From positions 1 to 40,653 of IMG/VR virus record IMGVR_UViG_3300044825_003312: a stretch of 40,653 nucleotides of DNA. One strand, 5' to 3'. The stretch's first letter is position 1, and every line of letters starts with the position of its first letter. The notes beneath the pieces are model-generated. The model saw nothing but the letters and a program-made list of their open reading frames with translations. It did no database searches and was not told the origin of the DNA. The position numbers were made by a program, and so were the translations under genes. Source of the stretch: a virus. Positions 26,449 to 35,489 of this stretch are shown here, in pieces.

Positions 26449-27539
26449 CGGATTATAGATTTGTTGTAGGTCCTGCAAATATTCAAAGTGATTTGAGTAT
26501 TCAAACCGCTTTGGTACAAGATGGTACAACATTACGTGCGGTACAGGTTGGGGTTTATTCCTCAATGACTCAAGTCCTAACAAGTGGAATCAACGGGGCA
26601 TCTGTGATGACAGGTCTTACTGTTCCTATTATGTTGACACAAACAACCATCGACATGGGATATTATTCTCCTTTCGATGGTGCTGCAGAACAAGCCGATG
26701 TGGTGACGAACTTTTATTTCTCGTCCAATACCGTTACTCCTTATGTCTATACCGTTTTGAATACTTCAGACAGGGCTAAGAATTTCTTGGAGTTTTCTGC
26801 GTATCAAGTGGATTGGGGTGATGGTTCTCCTTTGGAAACAATGGTTACAGATACACTTAACCACACGTATCCTTCAATCACTTCGGGTTATACCATTACC
26901 CTTAAACAAACAACAAGTTTTGGTATTAATACTGTCACCAAAAAAATACAGGTTCCCTATACCAACGCTGTAATTATCAATCCAAAAGGCACTGCGTTTT
27001 TCACTCCTTTGGGAGGAAGTTGGGCATCGACTCCTGTAAGTTATAACTACATCTTCACAGGAGACCAAGAAAACACCGTGGCACAACAGGTCAGTGAAGA
27101 TTATACAACTGTTCCGTTTATCGTTTCGGGAGAGGGACCTTCGAGGATTACTGAACTTGCTCTTTACGGACAACAAGAATATATGGTTGGAGTACCTGTA
27201 ATTGGGGGTGATGGAATCTTGGGGGCAATCACGGATATGAATCCGATATACACAGCCTACACAATTCAAGATGTTAATTACTATGATTATGTGGATGGAC
27301 AAACAATTTATTTCCAAAATAGTAGTGGATTTACCTCAGAATCAATTACGGCAGTTCCCATTACAAAGGAGGAAATTTTAATAAAAATTGTGGACCAACC
27401 ACAGATTACCACAGACCTTTATGTTGAAAGGGGAAAGAATACAGGTTACGAACAAATAAGAAGACTTGGGGAAATTGATAATTTATCCGAAATGCTCAAT
27501 TATGGATATGGATATTTTCTCATAGAAAAAAAGGCATAA
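26445..27539 (+). CDS. Virion protein with a PKD-like domain, 364 aa
   Basis: A PKD-type Ig domain is visible around residues 112-172: the signature VDWGDGS (122-128) and the closing NHTYPS (139-144) are those of PKD domains, which mediate protein or carbohydrate contacts on surface and virion proteins. Residues 1-110 are beta-rich with a Thr/Val-rich stretch. The C-terminal third has TTDLYVERGKNTGYEQIRRLGEIDN, a motif with an alternating charged pattern that could be a docking helix. No membrane segment. It starts in the stop of the previous gene. A role in displaying or attaching receptor-contact proteins is inference. Confidence 0.65.
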   Translation: MTDYRFVVGPANIQSDLSIQTALVQDGTTLRAVQVGVYSSMTQVLTSGINGASVMTGLTVPIMLTQTTIDMGYYSPFDGAAEQADVVTNFYFSSNTVTPYVYTVLNTSDRAKNFLEFSAYQVDWGDGSPLETMVTDTLNHTYPSITSGYTITLKQTTSFGINTVTKKIQVPYTNAVIINPKGTAFFTPLGGSWASTPVSYNYIFTGDQENTVAQQVSEDYTTVPFIVSGEGPSRITELALYGQQEYMVGVPVIGGDGILGAITDMNPIYTAYTIQDVNYYDYVDGQTIYFQNSSGFTSESITAVPITKEEILIKIVDQPQITTDLYVERGKNTGYEQIRRLGEIDNLSEMLNYGYGYFLIEKKA

Positions 27540-27541
27540 AC

Positions 27542-27548
27542 TATTTAT
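27542..27548 (+). promoter_or_regulatory. TATTTAT box, candidate late promoter
   Basis: TATTTAT, extended by A, lies in the 29-bp gap between the PKD gene and the 302-residue gene, ending 20 bp before the ATG. The start is also preceded by an A-rich stretch (GATAAAAG). Confidence 0.3.
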
Positions 27549-27568
27549 AAAAATAACACAGATAAAAG

Positions 27569-28477
27569 ATGGCAATTGGAACCTACGGAACAATAAGACC
27601 GGCGGATGTTTCTCCTGAAGATGTAGAAATTATTCTGAACTACACACCTTCAAGAGATGTGACTGAAGATTTCGTTTTGAAAACTTTGGATGCACCATCA
27701 ATTTTGAGACCTTACTTCAATAATAGTCAAACTGGCGGAAATGCTGGTGTGGAAGTATTGGGTGGACTCTATAACTTAACTCTTCCTGCTGAGGAGTTCA
27801 ACGCGGTGGGTATCTACACGTTGATGATTCGTCCCGCACAAATCAGAACATCAATTACAGATTGTGGTGTCTTAAGTGCTCTCCCCAACGTAAAAGGAAT
27901 AATCATTGATATTACCAATGTACCGAGCCAATACAGAAACAAGTTTGTACCTCAGGGTCTGATTGGATTTAGAATTGAATACCTAAATGCTGATGGTTCT
28001 AAGATTCCGAATTTCTTCAGAATTGTAACTTCTTCATTTTACTGTGAACCTGTTGTTGTAAACCAAACGAATACTTCACAAAAAGCTATTCGTTATCGTT
28101 ATGTTGATGGTGCATCGAATTTGATTTTCTTAACTGTTTCACCTTCTTCGTCACCTACGAACAGACCAAATGCTACACCATACATCGGACAACCGGGTCA
28201 GAGTATTATTATTTCTAATACTTTCTTCAACCCAACTACAATTGAGATTGATATGGTTGAATATGATGTGTCGTCTCTTGCAATTGCCCTTTACGGAAAT
28301 CAGACCAAGAGTATTGAAGATGGTGTTTACACAATTTACGATACTCAAAACAACATTTACAAGCAATACAACCTTTACGAAATTCGTGACCAATTCAATG
28401 AACTTCTTTACGAGGTTCGTCAGGATAGAGGTGCTAATATTGATTACACTAAAAACTTCACCACGATTACTGGATAA
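27569..28477 (+). CDS. Uncharacterised virion protein, 302 aa
   Basis: Not recognised. The N-terminal quarter (EDVEIILNYTPSRDVTEDFVLKTLD) is helical or mixed; the middle contains regular beta strands (GIYTLMIRPAQI, VKGIIIDITNV, GLIGFRIEYL), and the end is charged (YEIRDQFNELLYEVRQDRG). There are only two Cys and no repeat. The stop codon overlaps the next start by 1 bp (TAATG), so expression is coupled to the tail-protein-I-like gene. It may be a wedge or fibre-connector protein; this is only by position. Confidence 0.6.
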   Translation: MAIGTYGTIRPADVSPEDVEIILNYTPSRDVTEDFVLKTLDAPSILRPYFNNSQTGGNAGVEVLGGLYNLTLPAEEFNAVGIYTLMIRPAQIRTSITDCGVLSALPNVKGIIIDITNVPSQYRNKFVPQGLIGFRIEYLNADGSKIPNFFRIVTSSFYCEPVVVNQTNTSQKAIRYRYVDGASNLIFLTVSPSSSPTNRPNATPYIGQPGQSIIISNTFFNPTTIEIDMVEYDVSSLAIALYGNQTKSIEDGVYTIYDTQNNIYKQYNLYEIRDQFNELLYEVRQDRGANIDYTKNFTTITG

Positions 28478-31452
28478 TGGCGGTTAATACGACAAAGTTT
28501 TTCTACCCACCTGCACCTGGCACGGGTATCGGTACCTTTGACAACATTGTAGGTTTACAACTTGTCGAGGGTGGTGGACTAACTACGTCTGTGTTTGATT
28601 TTACAAGTAGTGTCACTGAAAAAGTTAATAGAACCTTTTCCATAGGCACCTTTTCAAATCCGATATCTTTGGAGGATTTGGATTTACAATCTTTAGAGGA
28701 AAGTAGAAGAATTCAACAAACACAATTTAGGGTTTATCCAAACTATGATGTTTCACAAGTACTTAACTTTTCCCTATACGGTTCTTTGAATAAAAGGTTA
28801 AGTGTCTCGGTAAATAAGATTATCAATTTTTTCCCAGCGGCTTTAGATGTTAGATACGTAATGCCCGACTTTACAACAGGACAAACGGCAACCAACATTT
28901 CATTTAATCCTGTAGACAACGAAACAACTTTTAGAATTCCTGCCAGTAACATATTCAATCCATTTATGATTGAATATTCTGTTAGTGCCACAACCAATAT
29001 GATGGTTCGTGAAATTGTCACTTCAGAATATAGAGATTTTACAAAGACATATCTCAGTTACGTTTTAGATTACCAAGGAGTGTTGTACCCTGTGGTTGGG
29101 TTCACTCCGTCAGTTAGTTTGACAACCGGATACATTGAGTTGGTTGTGGAAGGTGAACCATTCAATGGAATAACAACAACACAAGACAATTACCTTGTTC
29201 GTCCCAATAACCTTACGGTTGATAAGGTTTTTTCTGAAGACTTTGACGAGGTAGAGAAATTTTTGATGAACAGGTTGATTCAACCTGAATACACCGCCAG
29301 TTTCCAAGTACCACTTCAGAACGAAGCCGGACAATTCTACACGGGTTATGTTCAAGTTACATTCCCAAAAGATGGAACATGGAACTTAGATATTCGTTCA
29401 ACGAAGTTTGATGATTACTTGGCTCAGTTGGCTGATTTAGCAACGAATTTGGATTCGTTCAAAACCAACTTAGTTTCAAGATTTTTGGTTACAGATTCAA
29501 TCAAAGAGTTTGATACATTGGGACACAAAGTTGAAAAAGTTCTACAAATTTATGGAAGAAGTTTTGACCAAATCAAACAATTCATCGATGCCTTGGCATA
29601 CATGAATAATGTAAATTACTTCCCACAGAACGACATTCCATCACAATTATTATTTAATTTGTCTCAAACTTTGGGTTGGGAAAATAATTTCTCACCAATT
29701 ACCAATGAAAACTTCTTAGATAGTGTTTTTGGAACCACACCATCTTTGGAATTTCCAGGTTACGCCCGTTCACAAACTCCAACAGAACTTAACTATCAAT
29801 TCTATAGAAATCTTATTCTTAACTCGGCATATCTTTTCAAGTCAAAAGGTACAAGACGTTCAATCGAATTTTTGTTGAGATTAATTGGAGCACCTGACGC
29901 ACTTATTGATTACAACGAATACATCTACTTAGCGGACCAAAAAATTGATATGGCTAAGTTTGATTTACAATACGCTTCCTTATCGGGGGGAACTTATATC
30001 AACGAGGTTCCCGCACTTCAACCAGGTGATACATTTAAAATCAAAGGTCAAACATTCACGGCATTTACAACAAACACCACATTCACTGATGTAAACGTTC
30101 AAAGAGCCGACTACCCTGTTGACGCAGAGGGTTTCCCACAAGCACCGACACCACTTGGTGACAACGGAGTATTCTTCCAAGAAGGTGCGGGTTGGTACGA
30201 ACAAACGCCACAACACAGAAGTCCTGACCAAGTTACTGTTACAGGTGATGTCTTTACTGGACAAAACTTTGATGTTCAGACGTCACTTCAACCTTTTACC
30301 TATGGTGGAATTTATTTGAACAGATACGAACAATTCCCATATATGATTGATGGGTTCAAATTACAGAGAGTGCCTGACAATAAGAAATCTTGGTTAGACA
30401 CCGATGACAAATTAAGAATTGACACCCAAGCGGGATACGAAGCCTACTACTATACTCAAACCGAAAAGTTGGTTCTCAACGTAAAGAATGTTGATATACA
30501 CCTAAACGTCGGACAAGGATTTACTTATGACGTTTGGGACATGTCAAGACAATATAACTACCCAATTCCTGAGTCAGGTTTTACGGCTAACTACCCGTCA
30601 CCCGGTGGTATTGATGATACGTTCATCGACCCTGAGCCACAGAAGAAAACATTCTTTGAATTCAGTCAAACTTTTTGGCAGAACATGATTAACACTCGTA
30701 ACCGTCTATACATCACAGATGGTAAGACGGGTGGATATCCAACACTACAATCTATTTTTTGGAAATACTTGGAATCTGAACAGACCGTAGGTATTCCAAC
30801 AAACAAATACACATACCAAAAGTTGATTGAGTACGTTGATGCCTTAGGTCCTTATTGGACAAGACTTATCGAACAGATGATTCCTGCAACAACTCTTTGG
30901 ATGGGGGGAATAAAGTTAGAAAACTCTATCTTCCACAAACAAAAATTTGTTTACAGAAGACAACGTGGTTGTCAGATTGTACCAGTACCGGCACAACCTT
31001 GTTTCATTATTTCCAATATATTTGACTACGATTGTAATACCCAATATGCAACCTTCTTTATTTATCCGTGGTTGAATGGTGATGAAACCGTGTCGGATTT
31101 TGCATCGATTCTCAATAATAGGGTTAATAACTTTTTGACGACAAATAACCTGACTTATACTGAATGTGTGCAGGATACGATAAGTTCAGAGTGGTACATG
31201 ACTTTGACAGTTGGTTCTCAGACAATATTTAGTGTTATGTTCTACACAGGTTATGGAATTGCCGATGCTCCAACAACTGCACTTTGGAGGCAAACTTTAA
31301 TTGATAATCTTTATCTACTTTACCAATACGGCTACACTTATACCTTGAATGGTAATAACTTGACAGTAACGAATTTAAAGACTGTGAGTAATAACACCGT
31401 AGAATCTGTAACCCTTAGTGTCGGGATAAACTTAAGTATTAATTGTGACTGA
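28477..31452 (+). CDS. Large baseplate protein with tail-protein-I/gp7-like segment, 991 aa
   Basis: Residues about 325-475 resemble the tail protein I (P2 gpI / T4 gp7 wedge) arrangement: a long helix with EFDTLGHKVEKVLQIYG, a conserved Leu-Gly-Trp-Glu turn, and YLFKSKGTRRSIEFLLRLIG (about 453-472). In simple contractile tails this protein completes the wedge with gp25 and gp6, both encoded upstream. Flanking regions are beta-rich. The C-terminal 60 residues form a small module ending in a Cys, whose pattern recurs in the next gene. T4 gp7 is 1,032 residues, close to this length. The stop overlaps the next start (TGATG). The identification is by motif shape and context, not by alignment. Confidence 0.5.
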   Translation: MAVNTTKFFYPPAPGTGIGTFDNIVGLQLVEGGGLTTSVFDFTSSVTEKVNRTFSIGTFSNPISLEDLDLQSLEESRRIQQTQFRVYPNYDVSQVLNFSLYGSLNKRLSVSVNKIINFFPAALDVRYVMPDFTTGQTATNISFNPVDNETTFRIPASNIFNPFMIEYSVSATTNMMVREIVTSEYRDFTKTYLSYVLDYQGVLYPVVGFTPSVSLTTGYIELVVEGEPFNGITTTQDNYLVRPNNLTVDKVFSEDFDEVEKFLMNRLIQPEYTASFQVPLQNEAGQFYTGYVQVTFPKDGTWNLDIRSTKFDDYLAQLADLATNLDSFKTNLVSRFLVTDSIKEFDTLGHKVEKVLQIYGRSFDQIKQFIDALAYMNNVNYFPQNDIPSQLLFNLSQTLGWENNFSPITNENFLDSVFGTTPSLEFPGYARSQTPTELNYQFYRNLILNSAYLFKSKGTRRSIEFLLRLIGAPDALIDYNEYIYLADQKIDMAKFDLQYASLSGGTYINEVPALQPGDTFKIKGQTFTAFTTNTTFTDVNVQRADYPVDAEGFPQAPTPLGDNGVFFQEGAGWYEQTPQHRSPDQVTVTGDVFTGQNFDVQTSLQPFTYGGIYLNRYEQFPYMIDGFKLQRVPDNKKSWLDTDDKLRIDTQAGYEAYYYTQTEKLVLNVKNVDIHLNVGQGFTYDVWDMSRQYNYPIPESGFTANYPSPGGIDDTFIDPEPQKKTFFEFSQTFWQNMINTRNRLYITDGKTGGYPTLQSIFWKYLESEQTVGIPTNKYTYQKLIEYVDALGPYWTRLIEQMIPATTLWMGGIKLENSIFHKQKFVYRRQRGCQIVPVPAQPCFIISNIFDYDCNTQYATFFIYPWLNGDETVSDFASILNNRVNNFLTTNNLTYTECVQDTISSEWYMTLTVGSQTIFSVMFYTGYGIADAPTTALWRQTLIDNLYLLYQYGYTYTLNGNNLTVTNLKTVSNNTVESVTLSVGINLSINCD

Positions 31453-34400
31453 TGCCTTGTAGTAATAATAAGTACTTAGTTTGTTGTAGTGAAACTCCAC
31501 CAACAAAGTCGTTTTCGGTATGTAACCCAACCATAGACGGAGTTCCTAATTCTAATTTTGCGGTTGGTCCAACCTATGTTTCGCTTGACCCTGTAAATGG
31601 AAACGTTTGTTTTTCTGCGGTCACATCACCTGTGGGGACTGTATACAATTATGCCATCACTAATTTTCAAACAATAACAAATGGTACTGCTGATTGCGTT
31701 CAATGTACCTTGGATTATGGGGGTAGTTGCCCAATTGTATCTAGTTTTGCAAACGCAATTTTAGTTAATTGCTGTGATGGTACAGATACCCTTCAAGCCA
31801 GTGTCCCAAGTACGTACACACCAGGTACAGTTTCTTTCAGATACAATGATAAATGTTGGACTCTTCAGTCTTACGGAGGTTCTGGGGGTGTAAACTTAAT
31901 TGCTGGTTATGATGGATGTGGAGGTTGTACAGCGGCATTCCCTTGTACGGAACCTTCACCATCACCAACACCCACACCCACGGTGACACCTGGATATGTT
32001 TATTACTTTAGTGGTTGTTGTACACCAGCAATTCAATACGAAGTTATATCAGGAATTGACTTGTTTGTCGGTCCTGGTAATTTCTATTTTTTAGAAATTC
32101 CGAGCCTTAATTTTACGGGATGTACTGAAGCGGTGGCGTCTTTACCAGGTCCTTATTCATCGTATGTATGGAACTCTGGAACTGATACAATTAATGGTAC
32201 TTATTTTGATTGTGGAGATTGTTTAGCGTTCAATCCGACTGCGGTTTGTCCTTCACCGACTCCTACAAAGACTCCTACTCCAACTCCTACACCGTCAACA
32301 AGTTTAACACCAACACCAACTCTCACAAAAACTCCAACTCCAACACCTGGAGGTTCTCCCAGTAGTACACCAACACCAACATTAACACCATCGTCATCTT
32401 CTTTTGGTAATGGAAATGTTTTTGATTACACGTTAGAAATAACGGGAGCGTGTGAAACAGGATTTGGTACGGTTGAAATTGTCGCTAGTGGAGGTGTTCC
32501 ACCTTATACGTTTGATTGGTACAGTCCTAATTTAGGTTTAGGTAACTACAAAACAAACTTACTTCCAGGAACTTATCTTGTTAGAGCCAATGACTCTGCA
32601 GTGCCAACCAACAGTCAGTTTTTTATAAACGTAACTGTTGGAAGTTGTATTTGTGTTTCAATTGTTAATGTAGACCCAACAACTTGTGGTTTGGACAACG
32701 GAGCTGTTACTGCAACAACAACTTCAACAACATCCTACGTTACTTATGACCTTTACGACTCAACGGACACGTTAGTTAGTACAGTCACATCACTTCAACC
32801 TTACGGTATCTTCTCAAATTTAAGTGCGGGAGTCTACTATATTATTGCCACTGATACAAGTGGGGGTCAAGGTACAAGTTCAACCTTTATTATCCAAGAT
32901 TCAAATCCATTAGATTTTGGTTTGTATGTTGTACCAAATTCTGCATGTAATGGAAATAATGATATTGGTAAAATATATGTTACAGGTTTAACTGGAAATG
33001 CCCCATATACTTATCTGTGGAGTAATGGTAAAACCACGAGTTCTATTACAGGACTCACCGCAGGGGTTTACTCTGTTCAAGTAACGGATTCGGGTGGATG
33101 TTCAACAACAAAACAAGGAAGTGTTGTAGATATTGAACCTTTGGCTTTTGGTTCATTCACAGCCGTTAATCCTACATGTTACGATGCGAATGGTTCTCTC
33201 ACATTGAATATTGTTGATGGAACGGCACCTTATTATTATTCGGCTTCGACAGGTGAAGTTTTAATCACTTACGCCACTTCGTTTACAATTAATAACTTAT
33301 CAAACGGAACCTATAACTTTGTTGTTACCGACGCAGGACTTTGTCAAATCTATGTTGGTACTACACTTCAAAGCGCGGGTGGAGTTTCCTCTGTTTTGGT
33401 TTCAACACAGAATTCAACTTGTAATTCAAATGACGGACAAATAACTGTGTCTTTGGTGGGAGGAGTTTCTCCTTACATCATAACTTTAGTAAATCCCGAC
33501 GGAGATTCTACGGCAATTACAACAAATCAAACGGTAGAGGTATTTTCAAACCTTGGACCTGGAACTTACTCGGTGTTTGTTCAAGATTCCACAGGATGTG
33601 TCTACACTCAAGAAGTTACTTTAGTTTCAGAAGATAAGTTTGCGGTCACTTATTCTATTATCCCCTCGACTTGTGGATTGTCGAATGGAACTATTGAGAT
33701 TACCGTATCAGGTGGTTACGAATTACCATTGACATATAGTATTGATGGTGTTCAAACAATTATCAATTCGAGCCTTACGGTTGTAAGTTACAACAACGTT
33801 TCAAATGGACAACATTTAATTGGTGTTACAGACAACACAGGGTGTACCATTGAAGTTCCGTTCACAATGTTCGGAAGTAACCCTGTTCAGTTCTCATTAT
33901 ATTCTACTTCTTGTGGAACAGGAAATCAGGGTAGTATTACTGCATTGATTTCTCAAGGAACTCCGCCATTTACGTTTAATTGGTCACCAAATATCCCATC
34001 TAATCCGCAACAAATAACGGTGAATAATTTAACAGGGGGAACCTACAGTTTAGTTATTCAAGATGCTAATAATTGTTCATTTGGTGCACTGACAACTATT
34101 GAATGTACACAAACATATGTTTCTTTCCAGACTTACACAATGGGTAGTGATGAGTTTGTAATTGTTTCACCAACAAAATGTGGAATTATTCAAATTCTAA
34201 ACGACGGGTTTGCGGATTTGACTTCAGGATTTACAGGTTGTGTTCTTTTGAATGCTGAATACATCGCTAAAGTACAGGTTCAACCACAAGGTACAGTGTT
34301 AACAAACTCATTCTACAATGGAACAAGTTTGATTGATGTACCAAGTGACAACCTTTGGTACACCACAATCGAAAATATGTTGGAAAGTATTGTTGGTATT

Positions 34401-35057
34401 GTAGATGTGGTTATTGACCCATTGAATAATCAGATTACAATCAAAGCCGACCCAAGCAGTTCAATTATTGACCAACAAATTATTGTTGAATTGGTAATTG
34501 TTTATGACATTGAATGTGAATCTACGGTTCCACCAACTCCAAGCCCAACTGCAACACCAACTATTACCCCAAGTATAACTCCAAGTGTTTCTTTGACCCC
34601 AAGTGTTACGCCAACAAAATCAGTTACACCATCAGTTACACCTTCGACCTCAGTCACTCCCACAGTAACTCCCACCAAAACCTTGACACCAACACCTAGT
34701 ATGACACCTGGATTAAATTTGTCTACCTCCTTTATTTATCAAGTGTCCTACGACCTCTTACCAACAATAACAACCAACAGTATAGCAAACGCCGCGGCGG
34801 CTAAGACTTTGATATGTGATTGGTGGAATGGTTCAGACCAAACAAGCACAGCGTACGGAAGTAATTTTGCGAATCCTCTGAATGTTGGAACCTATGTAGG
34901 TTTTTCGAACACTCCTGGTAATGGACCGATGTTTGCGGGTAATTACATCGTGGGAGATTTCACGACAGTTACAGGACCAAGTAGTGTAAACTATTGGGTG
35001 GTAATTGACGGTTCAGGATTTGTAACAGAATATACCCTAATCGACCCTAATTGTTGA
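31452..35057 (+). CDS. Cys-rich, SprB-repeat adhesin-like virion protein, 1,201 aa
   Basis: Probable surface-exposed tail protein for host contact. Domains in order: (1) residues about 1-260, three Cys-rich modules, each with a CC pair and a later CxxC (C11-C12/C82-C85, C107-C108/C156-C159, C189-C190/C254-C257); (2) Thr/Pro linkers before and after the third module; (3) residues about 321-893, seven Ig-like units of 70-90 residues with the SprB-repeat pattern (Cys, Asn-Gly, Gly-x-x-Pro-Tyr-x-Tyr, Leu-x-x-Gly-x-Tyr, Val-x-Asp-x-x-Gly-Cys); (4) a small module (about 968-1023) like the end of the previous protein; (5) a 60-residue Thr/Pro/Ser linker; (6) a C-terminal globular domain. There is no signal peptide. 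SprB is a gliding-motility adhesin of flavobacteria. The virion role is inferred from its place among tail genes. Confidence 0.7.
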   Translation: MPCSNNKYLVCCSETPPTKSFSVCNPTIDGVPNSNFAVGPTYVSLDPVNGNVCFSAVTSPVGTVYNYAITNFQTITNGTADCVQCTLDYGGSCPIVSSFANAILVNCCDGTDTLQASVPSTYTPGTVSFRYNDKCWTLQSYGGSGGVNLIAGYDGCGGCTAAFPCTEPSPSPTPTPTVTPGYVYYFSGCCTPAIQYEVISGIDLFVGPGNFYFLEIPSLNFTGCTEAVASLPGPYSSYVWNSGTDTINGTYFDCGDCLAFNPTAVCPSPTPTKTPTPTPTPSTSLTPTPTLTKTPTPTPGGSPSSTPTPTLTPSSSSFGNGNVFDYTLEITGACETGFGTVEIVASGGVPPYTFDWYSPNLGLGNYKTNLLPGTYLVRANDSAVPTNSQFFINVTVGSCICVSIVNVDPTTCGLDNGAVTATTTSTTSYVTYDLYDSTDTLVSTVTSLQPYGIFSNLSAGVYYIIATDTSGGQGTSSTFIIQDSNPLDFGLYVVPNSACNGNNDIGKIYVTGLTGNAPYTYLWSNGKTTSSITGLTAGVYSVQVTDSGGCSTTKQGSVVDIEPLAFGSFTAVNPTCYDANGSLTLNIVDGTAPYYYSASTGEVLITYATSFTINNLSNGTYNFVVTDAGLCQIYVGTTLQSAGGVSSVLVSTQNSTCNSNDGQITVSLVGGVSPYIITLVNPDGDSTAITTNQTVEVFSNLGPGTYSVFVQDSTGCVYTQEVTLVSEDKFAVTYSIIPSTCGLSNGTIEITVSGGYELPLTYSIDGVQTIINSSLTVVSYNNVSNGQHLIGVTDNTGCTIEVPFTMFGSNPVQFSLYSTSCGTGNQGSITALISQGTPPFTFNWSPNIPSNPQQITVNNLTGGTYSLVIQDANNCSFGALTTIECTQTYVSFQTYTMGSDEFVIVSPTKCGIIQILNDGFADLTSGFTGCVLLNAEYIAKVQVQPQGTVLTNSFYNGTSLIDVPSDNLWYTTIENMLESIVGIVDVVIDPLNNQITIKADPSSSIIDQQIIVELVIVYDIECESTVPPTPSPTATPTITPSITPSVSLTPSVTPTKSVTPSVTPSTSVTPTVTPTKTLTPTPSMTPGLNLSTSFIYQVSYDLLPTITTNSIANAAAAKTLICDWWNGSDQTSTAYGSNFANPLNVGTYVGFSNTPGNGPMFAGNYIVGDFTTVTGPSSVNYWVVIDGSGFVTEYTLIDPNC
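31948..31993 (+). repeat. Thr/Pro linker after Cys-module 2
   Basis: Encodes a short EPSPSPTPTPTVTPG run joining the second and third Cys-rich modules of the SprB-repeat protein. It is probably extended and flexible. Confidence 0.75.
32251..32400 (+). repeat. Thr/Pro linker between Cys modules and SprB-like repeats
   Basis: About 50 residues made almost wholly of Thr-Pro units with Ser, Lys and Leu, including TPTPTPTPS. It separates the N-terminal Cys-rich part from the Ig-like repeats and probably acts as a stalk. Confidence 0.8.
32413..34132 (+). repeat. Seven SprB-like Ig repeats
   Basis: Tandem protein repeats of 70-90 residues. The clearest copy (near 32930-33130) has Ala-Cys-Asn-Gly, APYTYLWSNG, LTAGVYSVQVTDSGGC. 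Most copies keep the entry Cys, the Gly-Thr/Val-x-Pro-Tyr turn, the Leu-x-x-Gly-x-Tyr strand and the Asp-x-x-Gly-Cys end; copies differ widely in sequence, so they are old rather than freshly duplicated. The pattern is that of the SprB repeat family known from Bacteroidota cell-surface proteins. Confidence 0.75.
34529..34713 (+). repeat. Thr/Pro/Ser linker after SprB-like repeats
   Basis: About 60 residues built on a Thr-Pro-Ser-Val/Ile-Thr-Pro theme (ITPSITPSVSLTPSVTP and similar). Codons for the repeated residues vary, so the DNA is not a perfect repeat. Confidence 0.8.
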
Positions 35058-35063
35058 TAAGAA

Positions 35064-35432
35064 ATGACACAAGTAAGAATTGAATCAGTATCAGGGGCAG
35101 TACCAATTTTGGTATACGTTGCAGACGTTTATGGTAACAATCAAAGTCTGATTGGAACCATCACAAATACAGGTGTTATTCCACCCGCTGCAAGATTCTA
35201 TCCACCATCTTTATTCAACAGTGCACCTGCCATCATGCTCAAACTTGTTGACAACAATGGGTGTGAAAAATTTGCCATTTTAGATTGTACATTTGGTTGT
35301 GGATTTGACATTTCAGTACAACTTGCTTCTTGTGTTGTTAATATATCTGTAACCGAGTCATCTTGTACATTTGATTTCACTGCGGAAGCTGCGACTTGTA
35401 CACCTGAGTCATCATTGACTCTAATTGTTTAA
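35064..35432 (+). CDS. Small Cys-containing virion-type protein, 122 aa
   Basis: Not recognised. The product is beta-rich with a strand-turn-strand N-terminal half (TQVRIESVSGAVPILVYVADVYG) and a C-terminal half holding six Cys in a regular pattern (GCEKFAILDCTFGCGF, then ASC, SSC, ATC), likely disulfide or metal linked. It lies 6 bp after the SprB-repeat protein in the same direction and probably shares its mRNA. It could be a fibre-attachment or chaperone protein for its large neighbours. No signal peptide or membrane helix. Confidence 0.6.
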   Translation: MTQVRIESVSGAVPILVYVADVYGNNQSLIGTITNTGVIPPAARFYPPSLFNSAPAIMLKLVDNNGCEKFAILDCTFGCGFDISVQLASCVVNISVTESSCTFDFTAEAATCTPESSLTLIV

Positions 35433-35470
35433 TTATATTTTTCGGAATAATAAAAAGGCTCAGGTCATTG

Positions 35471-35477
35471 TATTTAT
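35471..35477 (+). promoter_or_regulatory. TATTTAT box, candidate late promoter
   Basis: TATTTAT lies in the 57-bp gap before the 332-residue gene and ends 12 bp before its ATG. No terminator hairpin was seen in this gap. Confidence 0.3.
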
Positions 35478-35489
35478 TGTTAAAATGCC

